The position numbers and the translations under genes were made by a program. From positions 1,674,001-1,738,000 of the forward strand of contig NZ_CP092430.2 in assembly GCF_022374935.2 (NCBI RefSeq): a stretch of 64,000 nucleotides of DNA, in the 5' to 3' direction. Shown piece after piece: positions 18,429-25,676 of this stretch (within the stretch, counting starts at the first letter, position 1; each line of letters starts with the position of its first letter). The notes under the pieces were generated by a model that made no database searches, was not told the origin of the DNA, and saw only the letters and a program-made list of their open reading frames with translations. The DNA is from Mycolicibacter virginiensis. GTDB taxonomy: Bacteria > Actinomycetota > Actinomycetes > Mycobacteriales > Mycobacteriaceae.

Positions 18429-18697
18429 GCCAGCAAACACTCAGAACCATCGGCAACGACGTTTTAAACCACACAGGATGTCGTCGCCGCATAACGGCCC
18501 GGTCGGGATGCGGGGGGAGGGGTGATACCCCCACCCCTCTGAACTGCTAATACTCTGACGTGCTGCCCGCACGCAGTGCGGTGACGCAGCAAGAGCGCAG
18601 CGGCCACACTGCACAGGCGAGGGGCACTAGCAAACACACGAGACACCCTCTGCCCCGACGACCACACAAGGCACTGGCTGACCTGCCAGTGCGAGGG
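18429..18697. other. gene-free stretch between convergent genes
   Basis: A 269-bp gap between the rightward 75-aa gene and the leftward connector genes. It holds an inverted repeat (GGCAACGAC near 18452 and GTCGTCGCC near 18480) that could end transcription, and a G/C-run segment near 18508-18540. I see no convincing coding frame. Confidence 0.5.
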
Positions 18698-19129
18698 CTA
18701 GGCCGCAGGGCTAAGCAGTACGCGGGTACGTGGAGGACGAACCCCAAACTGCACTAAACCCTGGACTGCCCACGCATCCTGGAAAGGGGAGCTGACCTGC
18801 GTACTGCCCGACCTCTCAAAGATCGAATGCAGGTAACCGGCAGGCGTCACGGTCTGACGCCGCACCACGTCGTAGAGAACTTCCAGCACATCCTCGTAGA
18901 GTTCTTCAGCCTCGGGTAGCCCGTCCTTGGAGTGGACGGTCAGCTCAACAATCGGCGTACCCAACAGCGTCGGCTCAGTCCGGTGACGGACACCGCCGGA
19001 TCTGCGCAACTGGATGAGTGGAAACTTCCGGTGGCTGACATTGGGCACCCACGAAACCACTTGGCAGTCGGGGAACTCGGCTCTGAGGATCGGTGCCACC
19101 ACACTGAAAACCCTTGGTAAATGGGGCAC
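18698..19129 (-). CDS. tail terminator / head-tail connector-like protein
   Basis: 143 aa from GTG 19129, whose first base is the last base of the upstream TAG stop. The layout resembles actinophage tail-terminator proteins: an N-terminal VFSVVAPILRAEFPDCQVVS helix-strand, a strand with PLIQLRRSGG, a PIVELTVHSKDGL strand and a helix EAEELYEDVLEVLYDVVRR. It is the third of three consecutive small genes after the capsid gene, the place of neck proteins in phages. Such a protein would let the particle join a helper's tail. Assignment is by order and pattern only. Confidence 0.6.
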   Translation of the reverse strand: MPHLPRVFSVVAPILRAEFPDCQVVSWVPNVSHRKFPLIQLRRSGGVRHRTEPTLLGTPIVELTVHSKDGLPEAEELYEDVLEVLYDVVRRQTVTPAGYLHSIFERSGSTQVSSPFQDAWAVQGLVQFGVRPPRTRVLLSPAA

Positions 19130-19497
19130 TATGACCGCTTGATCGTGTAGACAAACCGGGCGGTACGAGGGGAACAGTTGTGTCGGTTGCCGTACCCGAA
19201 CACAGCCCAACGATCACCGTTCCAATCCACTTGAGATTGAAGACCGAGCAACCCGTGAGACCGGTTGAATGCCCTGGTAAACCTCATCGAGTAGACCTCC
19301 TCAGATTCAAAGCCGGTGTCGGACTGCTCAGCCCTACGAGCTGACGTGCCCGTCTGGTTCATCACCTGGAATCGTGCGGTGGTTGGGATTCCAACCGTGG
19401 CCGGCATCGTCTTCGGGTTGCCGTCGATGTCTTCGGTGAACACTTCGGGATAAACAATCACCGGTTCGTACTGGGCACCGCGATCTAGCAGAGACAC
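19129..19497 (-). CDS. head-to-tail stopper-like protein
   Basis: 122 aa from GTG 19497, preceded by a strong AGGAGGT site. The beta-rich sequence (PATVGIPTTARFQVMNQTG, EEVYSMRFTRAFNRSHGLL) ends in CSPRTARFVYTIKR, a C-terminal pattern common in actinophage head-to-tail stoppers. It lies between the adaptor and tail-terminator-like genes, the normal neck order. Confidence 0.6.
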   Translation of the reverse strand: MSLLDRGAQYEPVIVYPEVFTEDIDGNPKTMPATVGIPTTARFQVMNQTGTSARRAEQSDTGFESEEVYSMRFTRAFNRSHGLLGLQSQVDWNGDRWAVFGYGNRHNCSPRTARFVYTIKRS

Positions 19498-19513
19498 GTC
19501 TAAACCTCCTGTG

Positions 19514-19924
19514 TCACAGCGGAAACGCGAATCGGGGATCGACCCGGCGACGTTCAAACGGTGTCCGCACTCTCGGATGAATCACGAACATCGCGGACCC
19601 AACGCCCAACAAGCCCCACTCGCGCGTAGTGATCTGTAGTTCGCCGGATGCCAGTTGATAATTCAACTGGTAGGTGTAGTCACCATCGGTTTCCGATGTG
19701 TAACCCTCGGGGTTTTGGATCACCCGTTTCACAGCGGTGGACTCCACCCGGACCACCAGCGACTCATCAAGATCGCCGTTGGTGACCTTCTCGTCTAGGT
19801 CGGGGATGCGCTGCCTGATCTCCAGCTCAACATCTTCAAGCAAGATTTCCGCTTGGGATTGCTCATCGGTTGTAAGTGTTCTGCCAAGTCGCGCAGCGAC
19901 ATCGGCCACTTCTGCATAAGCCAA
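19514..19924 (-). CDS. head-to-tail adaptor
   Basis: 136-aa protein with the N-terminal helical pattern of actinophage adaptors (MAYAEVADVAARLGRTLT, QAEILLEDVELEIRQRIPDL) followed by VVRVESTAVKRVIQNPEGY, and a beta C-terminus. It lies directly after the capsid gene. Adaptors bind the portal ring; since no portal is encoded here, the portal would have to come from a helper. Confidence 0.72.
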   Translation of the reverse strand: MAYAEVADVAARLGRTLTTDEQSQAEILLEDVELEIRQRIPDLDEKVTNGDLDESLVVRVESTAVKRVIQNPEGYTSETDGDYTYQLNYQLASGELQITTREWGLLGVGSAMFVIHPRVRTPFERRRVDPRFAFPL

Positions 19925-19990
19925 TTAGGGAACCTCCCCTAGCCAGGCAGGTGGGTTAGCGGACCCACCTGCCCGTGCCAGATTGGGAAT

Positions 19991-21076
19991 CTAGGCCAGG
20001 GTCACCGACGCGCCGGTACCACCGGTCAGCGCGGAACCATCCATGGTCAACACACCCGGAACTGAGACGGTGAACTCACCAGCAGAGCCGGTAACGGTCA
20101 CGTCATCGGCCACGATGCCGTCGTCAATACCGACGATTGCAGACTTAACCGCAGTCGCGTTGGCGTTGTGGGCGATAGTCACAGATGGGCCGAGACCGTT
20201 GAGGCTCACCGTTGCGTTACCGCCGGTTGCACCACCAAAACTCAGCGAGTAAGTGATCGGGCCGTTGACGATACGAACCACGCCAGGCTCGTTGACGAAC
20301 GCAAAACCGATCCGGGAGGTAGCCCGAATCCACCGGCCATCCTGAGCGACGTTGTGGAACATCTCAACAGCCGTACCGCTGCGCTGAACGAACAGCACGT
20401 GATCCCGAGGGATACCCCACGCGACCGTGCCAGAGTCCACCTGATCAGAGACCAACACCGGCAGACCACAGACCTGAATACCGTCGTCAACAAAAGTCAA
20501 GAGCGGTTGGTTGCTGCCGGTGGCAATCTTCAACTTGCTCAACGTCTCAGCGGTTTCCGGCGAGACCACCCACGCGGTAAGCGTTGAGCCGTGCGCCAGC
20601 GCCTTGTAGCGGGCGCTGACAAAAGCATCCAGGTTGGTCACAGAACCACCGGTACCAACCACGGAGTAGCCCAGCGACAGCAGGCCGTTCGGACCCTTAG
20701 CGGTGGTATTGGCAAAGAATGCCTGGTCGACAGACCTGGCGATCTGATTGGCAAGAGCCTGCCCGATACGGTCAGCGATGGCCGGATCGGTGTCACCGAC
20801 CGACTCGTTGCCAACCAAGGTGAGGCCGGCAGTTTTGGTCGGGATAACCGTGACCTCATCCGCGTTGCCATCAGCTTCGGCGATGACATCTAATTCATCG
20901 TACCAGCCGACACCGGGATCGGACTTCCACACCGGGACACTCAGTTTCGCCCGGTTGGTCGCCAAGAACGTCGCAGCGTTAGCGGCGATCGACTTAGCCT
21001 GAACAGCGAGATTAACGAGGTCGCCGTAATCCTCGGGCAACCAAGCGGCTGCCAGATCAGCACGTGTAGTGCTCAA
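19991..21076 (-). CDS. HK97-type major capsid protein with fused Ig-like domain
   Basis: 361-aa capsid protein. Residues 1-270 show the HK97 fold pattern: a helical N-arm, RAKLSVPVWKSDPGVGWYDE, IADRIGQALANQIARSVDQA, GPNGLLSLGY and VSPETAETLSKLKIATGSN. From about residue 275 a separate Ig-like domain follows (YSLSFGGATGGNATVSLNG to LTGGTGASVTLA), a type often seen in actinophage structural proteins, probably displayed on the capsid surface. The start is TTG 21076 with AGGAGGA 4 nt upstream. No prohead protease is encoded. Confidence 0.88.
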   Translation of the reverse strand: MSTTRADLAAAWLPEDYGDLVNLAVQAKSIAANAATFLATNRAKLSVPVWKSDPGVGWYDELDVIAEADGNADEVTVIPTKTAGLTLVGNESVGDTDPAIADRIGQALANQIARSVDQAFFANTTAKGPNGLLSLGYSVVGTGGSVTNLDAFVSARYKALAHGSTLTAWVVSPETAETLSKLKIATGSNQPLLTFVDDGIQVCGLPVLVSDQVDSGTVAWGIPRDHVLFVQRSGTAVEMFHNVAQDGRWIRATSRIGFAFVNEPGVVRIVNGPITYSLSFGGATGGNATVSLNGLGPSVTIAHNANATAVKSAIVGIDDGIVADDVTVTGSAGEFTVSVPGVLTMDGSALTGGTGASVTLA

Positions 21077-21112
21077 TTTGTCCTCCTAAGGACACGGCTA
21101 GGAGCGAAGCCC

Positions 21113-21183
21113 CGACGCCTAGAGCGTCGGCAACCCCGTTGCCTAGCGATGAAAAAAGCCACCCGGTCTAGCCGGATGGCTTC
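21113..21183 (-). terminator. terminator and hairpin cluster between scaffold and capsid genes
   Basis: On the leftward strand a hairpin forms from AAGCCATCCGG, loop CTAGA and CCGGGTGGCTT (21151-21183), ending in a run of T: an intrinsic terminator. Immediately downstream are GGCAAC/GTTGCC (21129-21143) and CGACGC, loop CTAGA, GCGTCG (21113-21129). The capsid gene follows 37 nt later, so transcription into it may be attenuated or restarted here. Confidence 0.75.
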
Positions 21184-21285
21184 GATGAATTGGATTGACA
21201 CCGCCACAGACGAGTGCCACAGGTGCGCCGCTGGCGCAGGCCAGACCCAGCCACAGACCGGGGTCCAGCGGAAAACTAGGGGTGG

Positions 21286-21732
21286 CTATGAAGCCACCGG
21301 GCGATCCCTCAACAAGTTGCCCCACGTCGGACTGGCCTTAACGGCGGATGCGCCAAAACCTTGGGAGCGGTCAACAGCAACGTCAGCCAACCTCAGACCT
21401 GGACGAGAACCGAGAATGTCGGAGACCACCGCAGACACTTTGTCGGGGTCAACAAACCCCGAATCGTCCAACAGCTCATCGAGTTCGATACCGCCCAACG
21501 TGAACAAGTCAGCTGGCTCGCTCAGTCCCTTCGCGGCGAGCCGTTCAGCGTCCCGGCGCTGAAGTTCCCGGACCATCGCCTGAGCCTCGTTGCGCTCCAC
21601 CCGATACCGGGCCTCACGATTCGGCCTAGGCTCACCGGGGGAAACGTCCGTATTGGTGTCTAGATTCAATTCTGACGGGTTTTCACCATCTTCGGGTGTA
21701 ATGACATCAGATGGAATAGTTTCGTTACTCAA
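21286..21732 (-). CDS. scaffold-like capsid assembly protein
   Basis: 148-aa acidic protein immediately upstream of the capsid gene. A disordered acidic N-terminus is followed by a coiled coil (REARYRVERNEAQAMVRELQ, RRDAERLAAKG) and a C-terminal part (DPDKVSAVVSDILGSRPGLR) typical of actinophage scaffolding proteins. The start is TTG 21732 overlapping the upstream stop (TTGA). Its size excludes a fused protease. Confidence 0.68.
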   Translation of the reverse strand: MSNETIPSDVITPEDGENPSELNLDTNTDVSPGEPRPNREARYRVERNEAQAMVRELQRRDAERLAAKGLSEPADLFTLGGIELDELLDDSGFVDPDKVSAVVSDILGSRPGLRLADVAVDRSQGFGASAVKASPTWGNLLRDRPVAS

Positions 21733-21953
21733 TTCGACCCCTGGATACTCGGAATAGACAAGCCTTTAGTAGGTTCGGGACGGCGGAAACGCCGGTCCCA
21801 CAATTCACGGCGAGCCTGCAAGTCACCTTTATGCCACGGCTCATCGCCGTCCGCCTCGATAGCGGCGTTTAAGTTCTCGGTGCGCTTTACAAACTCTGCG
21901 AAACGCTCATCGCGGGATTTAGCCCACGGTGCCGTGCTGTCGTTGTGCGCCAT
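21729..21953 (-). CDS. small element protein upstream of scaffold, unknown
   Basis: 74 aa from ATG 21953 (MAHNDSTAPWAKSRDERF), strongly charged, with a WHKGDLQARRELWDRRFRRP segment. The ATG shares one base with the upstream gene's TGA, and its own stop overlaps the scaffold start. It is therefore the middle gene of a coupled trio. No family recognised. Confidence 0.62.
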   Translation of the reverse strand: MAHNDSTAPWAKSRDERFAEFVKRTENLNAAIEADGDEPWHKGDLQARRELWDRRFRRPEPTKGLSIPSIQGSN

Positions 21954-22108
21954 CACAACACCTCGACATACGAGTTGTTGAAACCGGCGAGAACGTCCAA
22001 CACGGTCATCGGTTTGGGTAGTTCGATGTCGTCGTGGGAGACCTCCCACTCGACGCGGCGACCGAAGCCGGATTCAAGACTGCCAATCAGATCAGATATG
22101 TAGTTCAT
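21953..22108 (-). CDS. 51-aa element protein, unknown
   Basis: ATG 22108 to TGA 21953. The sequence begins MNYISDLIGSLESGFGRRVE and ends NNSYVEVL. TGGAG lies 8 nt before the start, and the stop shares a base with the next start; together these support coding despite the small size. It is the first gene after the iteron region and may open the capsid operon. Confidence 0.6.
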   Translation of the reverse strand: MNYISDLIGSLESGFGRRVEWEVSHDDIELPKPMTVLDVLAGFNNSYVEVL

Positions 22109-22423
22109 CTATAGACTCCATTCAAAAGGTTGGTTAGATCCCTCGCGGTGCTCGGGGGAGGGTGGTTAGTGCCCTCGCTCGTCAAGCTCGACTCGGGGGA
22201 TAGGTGCGCTTCGCGCAGGCTGAAAAAGTTTGCTAGAGGGCATAGGCGCTGACGCGGGCTACAAGCCCTACATATAAGAGACTTTTTCTAGAAAGTTGCC
22301 GTAATTGCCGTCATTTTAGAGTCCTACCACTAGTGACCTGCGGTTATAGATTTTTAGGTGACGGCAGTTTGACGGCAACTTTGCCCTAAATGACGGCAAC
22401 TTCTAGCCAGATGACGGCAACTT
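22109..22423. other. gene-free stretch holding the iteron array
   Basis: A 315-bp gap between the helicase-primase gene and the 51-aa gene. Its right part carries the repeats described separately, and 22270-22290 is AT-rich (ATATAAGAGACTTTTTCT). This fits a replication origin or the promoter region of the capsid operon. Confidence 0.6.
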
Positions 22424-22424
22424 T
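22292..22424. repeat. iteron-like repeat array (TGACGGCAACTT)
   Basis: Four direct copies of a TGACGGCAACTT-type motif have their GACGGCA cores at 22360 (variant CAGTTT), 22371, 22392 and 22412, spaced 11, 21 and 20 bp, about whole helical turns. Two further copies in inverted orientation lie at 22292-22313, spaced 10 bp. The array abuts, and slightly overlaps, the 3' end of the helicase-primase gene. It is the likely origin or a multi-site operator of the element. Confidence 0.75.
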
Positions 22425-23758
22425 CACGGCCTAGAGGGAAAATCCCATCCGTAAGTGCCCTCGCGGTTTTTCTTTGCTGGACCGAGCACAGCGGCTACCC
22501 GTTCGTAGAACTTGTTCCGGGTCAAAGCCTGCTTGCCGTTGCCGTCTTCGATCCACAATTTGTAACAGTCGTACGTACGCGTACGTGGTGTGAAACCCAC
22601 CGGCAGCGTCTCCCCATCGGCCAGCCATGCCCGGACAGGATCGGAGCGAGTGGCGAATGCCTCCCTTGCAGCATCACCCGGTGTTGAGCGTCGGATGGTG
22701 AAACCGGTGGCGGCGGCGCGGCGCAGAAGCTTGCCTGCGATAGCGGCCCGCTCTGAGAACAGCCGAGCCTCGATGGTGGTATCAGAGCCGTCAAACGTGT
22801 TGGGGAACTCGATAATTTCCCACCGCCGTAGGTAACCCTCGGACGTGTCCGACGACGTTGGAATCTGGTTGGCCGAGAAAACCGGCACGGCCCAGACGTG
22901 CGCGGCATAAGCCTGTGCGTGCTTTACGTCCATCTCCACTAGGTCACCGCCGGTCATTTGCTTAAAAGCACCGGTACTATCTAAATGCCCGCCGTCAATT
23001 TCACCGACCAGATTTATAGCCTTGGCATAGAGGCGTGCGGCGGCAAACCGGGTACTGAGTCGCTGAAGCGGAACCGCTGCCATACTCTGCCGACCAGCGA
23101 TTGCCTCGATGAGATTGAGCAGCACACTCTTACCGTTCCTACCTGTACCGGTAAGCATCACCGCACGTTGTAGCGGGTTACCGGGCCTCAGGAGGTAGGC
23201 CAGGATGTCGAGCACCCGGTCGATGTCGCCGGGGTGGAGCACATCGGCCAAGAACCTGTCGAACTCTGGTGTATCCGCCGAGAACGTCGGATCAACATCG
23301 AGCTGATAGGTAACCAGCAGGTCGGGATCGTGCGGAACAACCTCGCCGTTGGTGAAGTCGAACAGGCCCACGGGCAGCGACACAAAGCGGTCATCTGGCC
23401 GATCCGGGTAAATGAACTGCTCCCCGTGCTTTAACTCAGCACGGAGACGGTCGGTGACTGTGCCCAAGTGCTTATTGCGGCGGTAAGTCTTACCCATCCT
23501 CAGCGGCAGGGTGTCGGCTACAACATTGCGATCCTCTGACCAAACACCGCCGGAGTATGACCACAAAGCTCCCGACCGGGGATCGAGACGAATGGGCCGT
23601 TCGGCTCGGATCGCCTGCGACCACCGAACAGGGTTAAAGCCCCGCGTATCCTCAGGATCAACGCCGCGCTGTATCAGCTCGGCGCAGTCGCATTCCAACT
23701 CGCCGCATTCCGGGCAGATGGGTACAGTGTTTTCCACCACCTGCAAAGGCCGGCTCAT
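22424..23758 (-). CDS. D5/P4-type helicase-primase
   Basis: 444-aa phage/plasmid replication protein. The N-terminus has a small zinc-binding group (CPECGELECDC). A D5_N-type region follows, then an SF3 helicase core with Walker A GTGRNGKS, Walker B-like INLVGEIDGG and sensor FSANQIPTSSD. The C-terminus is a winged-helix-like segment (TRTYDCYKLWIEDGNGK). Such proteins unwind the origin of P4-like satellites and phiRv-type elements. The ATG overlaps the upstream stop (ATGA), and the iteron array lies just past its stop. Confidence 0.9.
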   Translation of the reverse strand: MSRPLQVVENTVPICPECGELECDCAELIQRGVDPEDTRGFNPVRWSQAIRAERPIRLDPRSGALWSYSGGVWSEDRNVVADTLPLRMGKTYRRNKHLGTVTDRLRAELKHGEQFIYPDRPDDRFVSLPVGLFDFTNGEVVPHDPDLLVTYQLDVDPTFSADTPEFDRFLADVLHPGDIDRVLDILAYLLRPGNPLQRAVMLTGTGRNGKSVLLNLIEAIAGRQSMAAVPLQRLSTRFAAARLYAKAINLVGEIDGGHLDSTGAFKQMTGGDLVEMDVKHAQAYAAHVWAVPVFSANQIPTSSDTSEGYLRRWEIIEFPNTFDGSDTTIEARLFSERAAIAGKLLRRAAATGFTIRRSTPGDAAREAFATRSDPVRAWLADGETLPVGFTPRTRTYDCYKLWIEDGNGKQALTRNKFYERVAAVLGPAKKNREGTYGWDFPSRP

Positions 23759-23949
23759 TTTGCCTGCAATGCTTCGATCTGCTCCACCAGGCTAAGCCCG
23801 ATAACCCTCGCCTCATCGCGCTCGGCGATTACCGCCGCGAGTTCTTCGCGGGCCGCGTTCCGCTCAACTCGGAATCTTGCGGACTCCCTGCGCAACTGAG
23901 CGATATAGATAATCGTCTCAGGGTCTAGCTCATTTAGATCAACTGCCAT
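23755..23949 (-). CDS. small coiled-coil element protein
   Basis: 64 aa from ATG 23949 with GGGAGGT upstream. Almost the whole protein is one predicted coiled coil (LRRESARFRVERNAAREELA, then VIAERDEARVIGLSLVEQIE). It is translationally coupled to the helicase-primase gene (ATGA overlap), so an accessory replication role is possible. Not otherwise recognised. Confidence 0.66.
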   Translation of the reverse strand: MAVDLNELDPETIIYIAQLRRESARFRVERNAAREELAAVIAERDEARVIGLSLVEQIEALQAK

Positions 23950-24079
23950 TTTTCTACCTCCCATGGCACCACCGGAGCGCCATAAACAGCCCTAGAATCA
24001 ATCTAGGGGGATTTTCCTAACCTTTTGGATAGGACATACCGCAGAGCCGATTACGTTGCTCTACGTTTGAATTAGCGGG

Positions 24080-24235
24080 CTAAGCCGCGCTAAGAGTTTT
24101 CTGCATTGCCTGAACCAGTGCGTAGGCTTCGTTCCGTCTCTGACGAAACCGACGCTGCCGCTCGCGGGCGCAGGCCAAACACTGACCGTTGCGACGGGCG
24201 GTTACATCGTGCCGCGCGCATCGAGGGTGAGCCAT
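24080..24235 (-). CDS. 51-aa zinc-ribbon-like element protein
   Basis: ATG 24235 with AAGGA 5 nt upstream, stop TAG 24080. It begins MAHPRCARHDVTARRNGQCL and then CARERQRRFRQRR. Two Cys/His pairs (CARH and CLAC) would bind one zinc ion, and a very basic helix follows. Proteins of this kind are common in mycobacteriophages near replication genes. It is probably nucleic-acid-binding; exact role unknown. Confidence 0.6.
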   Translation of the reverse strand: MAHPRCARHDVTARRNGQCLACARERQRRFRQRRNEAYALVQAMQKTLSAA

Positions 24236-24636
24236 TATTTTCCTTGCGTGATCCGCCGCTGACGGATCGGTTGAACTGTGGACGCCACTGACGCCCGTTA
24301 CTAACGGCTTGGTGAGTTTAAAAAATTGAACCTACGGCGGGAGTCTAGGGACCGCCGCAGGCCAACAAGGCAGAGTCAACCCTACTAACCTCTACCCACA
24401 ACACCGCCGGAGTTCGCCAAAACTGCGGTGTTGAAATCTATGAAGGTATGAGCGCGTAGCTCTTTACCCCTCCCATGGTATATACGTCGCACTTTTAACC
24501 AAAAGTTGGAAACCACCTCATACTGTGACCGAAGTCACTGGTCGGGGATGGGCCTAGCGGCTTACCCCTCCCATGGTATATGGGTGAGTATTTTTACGTT
24601 TACCCCCGAAAGCACCCTATATTGTGATCAAGCTCA
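24236..24636. other. regulatory stretch without a gene
   Basis: 401 bp with no convincing gene. It holds two hairpins, CGGCGG/CCGCCG (24335-24357) and CAACACCGC/GCGGTGTTG (24399-24433), and two copies of the operator-promoter cassette (24464-24538 and 24562-24637). Confidence 0.6.
24464..24538 (-). promoter_or_regulatory. operator-promoter cassette, copy 1
   Basis: Read leftward: a dyad GTGAC-TTCG-GTCAC (24534-24538 with 24525-24529), 46 bp later the block TATATACCATGGGAGGGG and then TAA. The dyad looks like a repressor site and TATATA like a -10; GGGAGGGG resembles a ribosome binding site or the start-associated sequences of some mycobacteriophages. No start codon follows closely. Confidence 0.65.
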
Positions 24637-24637
24637 C
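24562..24637 (-). promoter_or_regulatory. operator-promoter cassette, copy 2
   Basis: The same layout as copy 1: an imperfect dyad GTGAGCTTGATCAC (24624-24637), 47 bp spacing and the block CATATACCATGGGAGGGG. It begins right at the stop codon of the 76-aa gene and lies 23 bp from copy 1. Confidence 0.65.
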
Positions 24638-24867
24638 TACGGGATAGTGAAGTACGGAAGCCATATATCCGCATCAGGCGCGCCGCTAACTGCAAGCCAT
24701 TCCTCACGGAGGAATCCGTCACGCACCAGGTGGCGCAATAGGGGATCGTCACCGTCGATAGGCGTACCGGCTTCCAGGGCTCGGACAACCTGCCGACCTA
24801 CAAGGGTGTGAGGATCACTGTCGCCGTAGTATTCGGAAACAGCGCGAATCCACTTGGATAGGTCCAT
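24637..24867 (-). CDS. 76-aa element protein, unknown
   Basis: ATG 24867, 11 nt after the GGGAGGGG of cassette copy 3. The sequence begins MDLSKWIRAVSEYYGDSDPH and ends DADIWLPYFTIP; it is acidic, with predicted helices and no membrane segment. It is the only gene placed directly behind one of the cassettes, so it should be controlled by the factor that binds the GTGAC dyad. Family not recognised. Confidence 0.62.
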   Translation of the reverse strand: MDLSKWIRAVSEYYGDSDPHTLVGRQVVRALEAGTPIDGDDPLLRHLVRDGFLREEWLAVSGAPDADIWLPYFTIP

Positions 24868-24875
24868 AATCTTGT

Positions 24876-24950
24876 TTACCCCTCCCATGGTATATACGTG
24901 TAACTTTTCGCAAAAAGGTGGGAATCAACCCTGAGTGTGACAAACGTCAT
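24876..24950 (-). promoter_or_regulatory. operator-promoter cassette, copy 3
   Basis: Dyad ATGAC-GTTT-GTCAC (24937-24950), 46 bp spacing, then TATATACCATGGGAGGGG. It lies between the secreted-protein gene and the 76-aa gene and supplies the latter's ribosome binding site. Confidence 0.68.
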
Positions 24951-24959
24951 AGACTGCCG

Positions 24960-25214
24960 TTAACCATCGTCCACGTCCCAGCTACTCTGGTTAGGTCTCT
25001 GGCCACCGGGTCTGTAACCGCCAGTTACCAAAGCGTCGCACGCGGCGAACGGCCCGACCCACCTGCCCGTGTCCGGGCAATAGGTAGCGGAACCGAAGTC
25101 ATCGCTACACAACCGGTCATCGAAACACAGCGCGGGAATCGGGTCGGCGGCTGCGGTAGGCGCGGACGCCGCGCCGCCGGTCAATACCGCTGCGATAACT
25201 AGAACTCGCATCAT
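24960..25214 (-). CDS. secreted four-cysteine protein encoded by the element
   Basis: 84 aa. It has a signal peptide (MMRVLVIAAVLTGGAASAPT, likely cleavage after AAA near residue 23) and a mature part of about 60 residues with four cysteines (LCFDD, RLCSDD, TYCPD, AACDA) that could form two disulfides. The start is ATG 25214, just after the upstream stop. An exported product is unusual for a replication/packaging element and suggests lysogenic conversion or a surface role. No family recognised. Confidence 0.62.
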   Translation of the reverse strand: MMRVLVIAAVLTGGAASAPTAAADPIPALCFDDRLCSDDFGSATYCPDTGRWVGPFAACDALVTGGYRPGGQRPNQSSWDVDDG

Positions 25215-25417
25215 CGGGACACCACCCGGACATCGTGAGGGTGGTAATTCTCGACCAACCCGTTATCGAGCTTGACTTTGATATACCCCTTACAAACACG
25301 GGATACCCGACCAGTCAAACCGTCAACCTGCCCCGATAACCCGACGTAACGCACGCGCTGTCCAGTAGTGAGAACCACGCCAGCAGCGTCACACCAGCCA
25401 CCGACACCGCGACTCAC
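25211..25417 (-). CDS. small KOW/SH3-like element protein
   Basis: 68 aa from GTG 25417, overlapping the upstream TGA (GTGA). Beta-rich pattern: VLTTGQRVRYVGLSGQVDGL, then GRVSRVCKGYIKVKLDNG, then ENYHPHDVRVV. This looks like a small SH3/KOW-type barrel. Its stop overlaps the start region of the secreted protein. Function unknown. Confidence 0.58.
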   Translation of the reverse strand: MSRGVGGWCDAAGVVLTTGQRVRYVGLSGQVDGLTGRVSRVCKGYIKVKLDNGLVENYHPHDVRVVSR

Positions 25418-25647
25418 TTGCACTCCGTGATGTCGGGGTGCGGGCTGGGGATAAACCGGCAATCACATGACGGAACGTGATAGGCAACCCCTCGAACCAC
25501 CTTGCGGCCACACCGCCCATCCTCGCTGCCGGGGATGACCAGGATGGTCCCAGCGGCACACATCCACGATAAGAACGTCGCCAAATCCACACCTGCCTCT
25601 ACGGCGGCAACCTCGATAGAGATCACGTCGTCTAAATCATCGAGCAT
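25414..25647 (-). CDS. right-end element protein, Cys-containing, unknown
   Basis: 77 aa from ATG 25647, first gene inside attR. It begins MLDDLDDVISIEVAAVEAGV, with a helix-turn-helix-like EVAAVEAGVDLATFLSWM, and later has CGRK and SCDCRF, which could bind metal. It is coupled to the next gene (GTGA). A role as directionality factor or regulator is possible from size and place only. Confidence 0.55.
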   Translation of the reverse strand: MLDDLDDVISIEVAAVEAGVDLATFLSWMCAAGTILVIPGSEDGRCGRKVVRGVAYHVPSCDCRFIPSPHPDITECK

Positions 25648-25676
25648 CCCAAAACCCCTTCCTAGATGATTGGTGA

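Noticed and set aside
24106..24291. 61-aa rightward frame in the element
   Set aside because: It is opposite the small zinc-ribbon gene at 24080-24235, which has a ribosome site and paired Cys/His.
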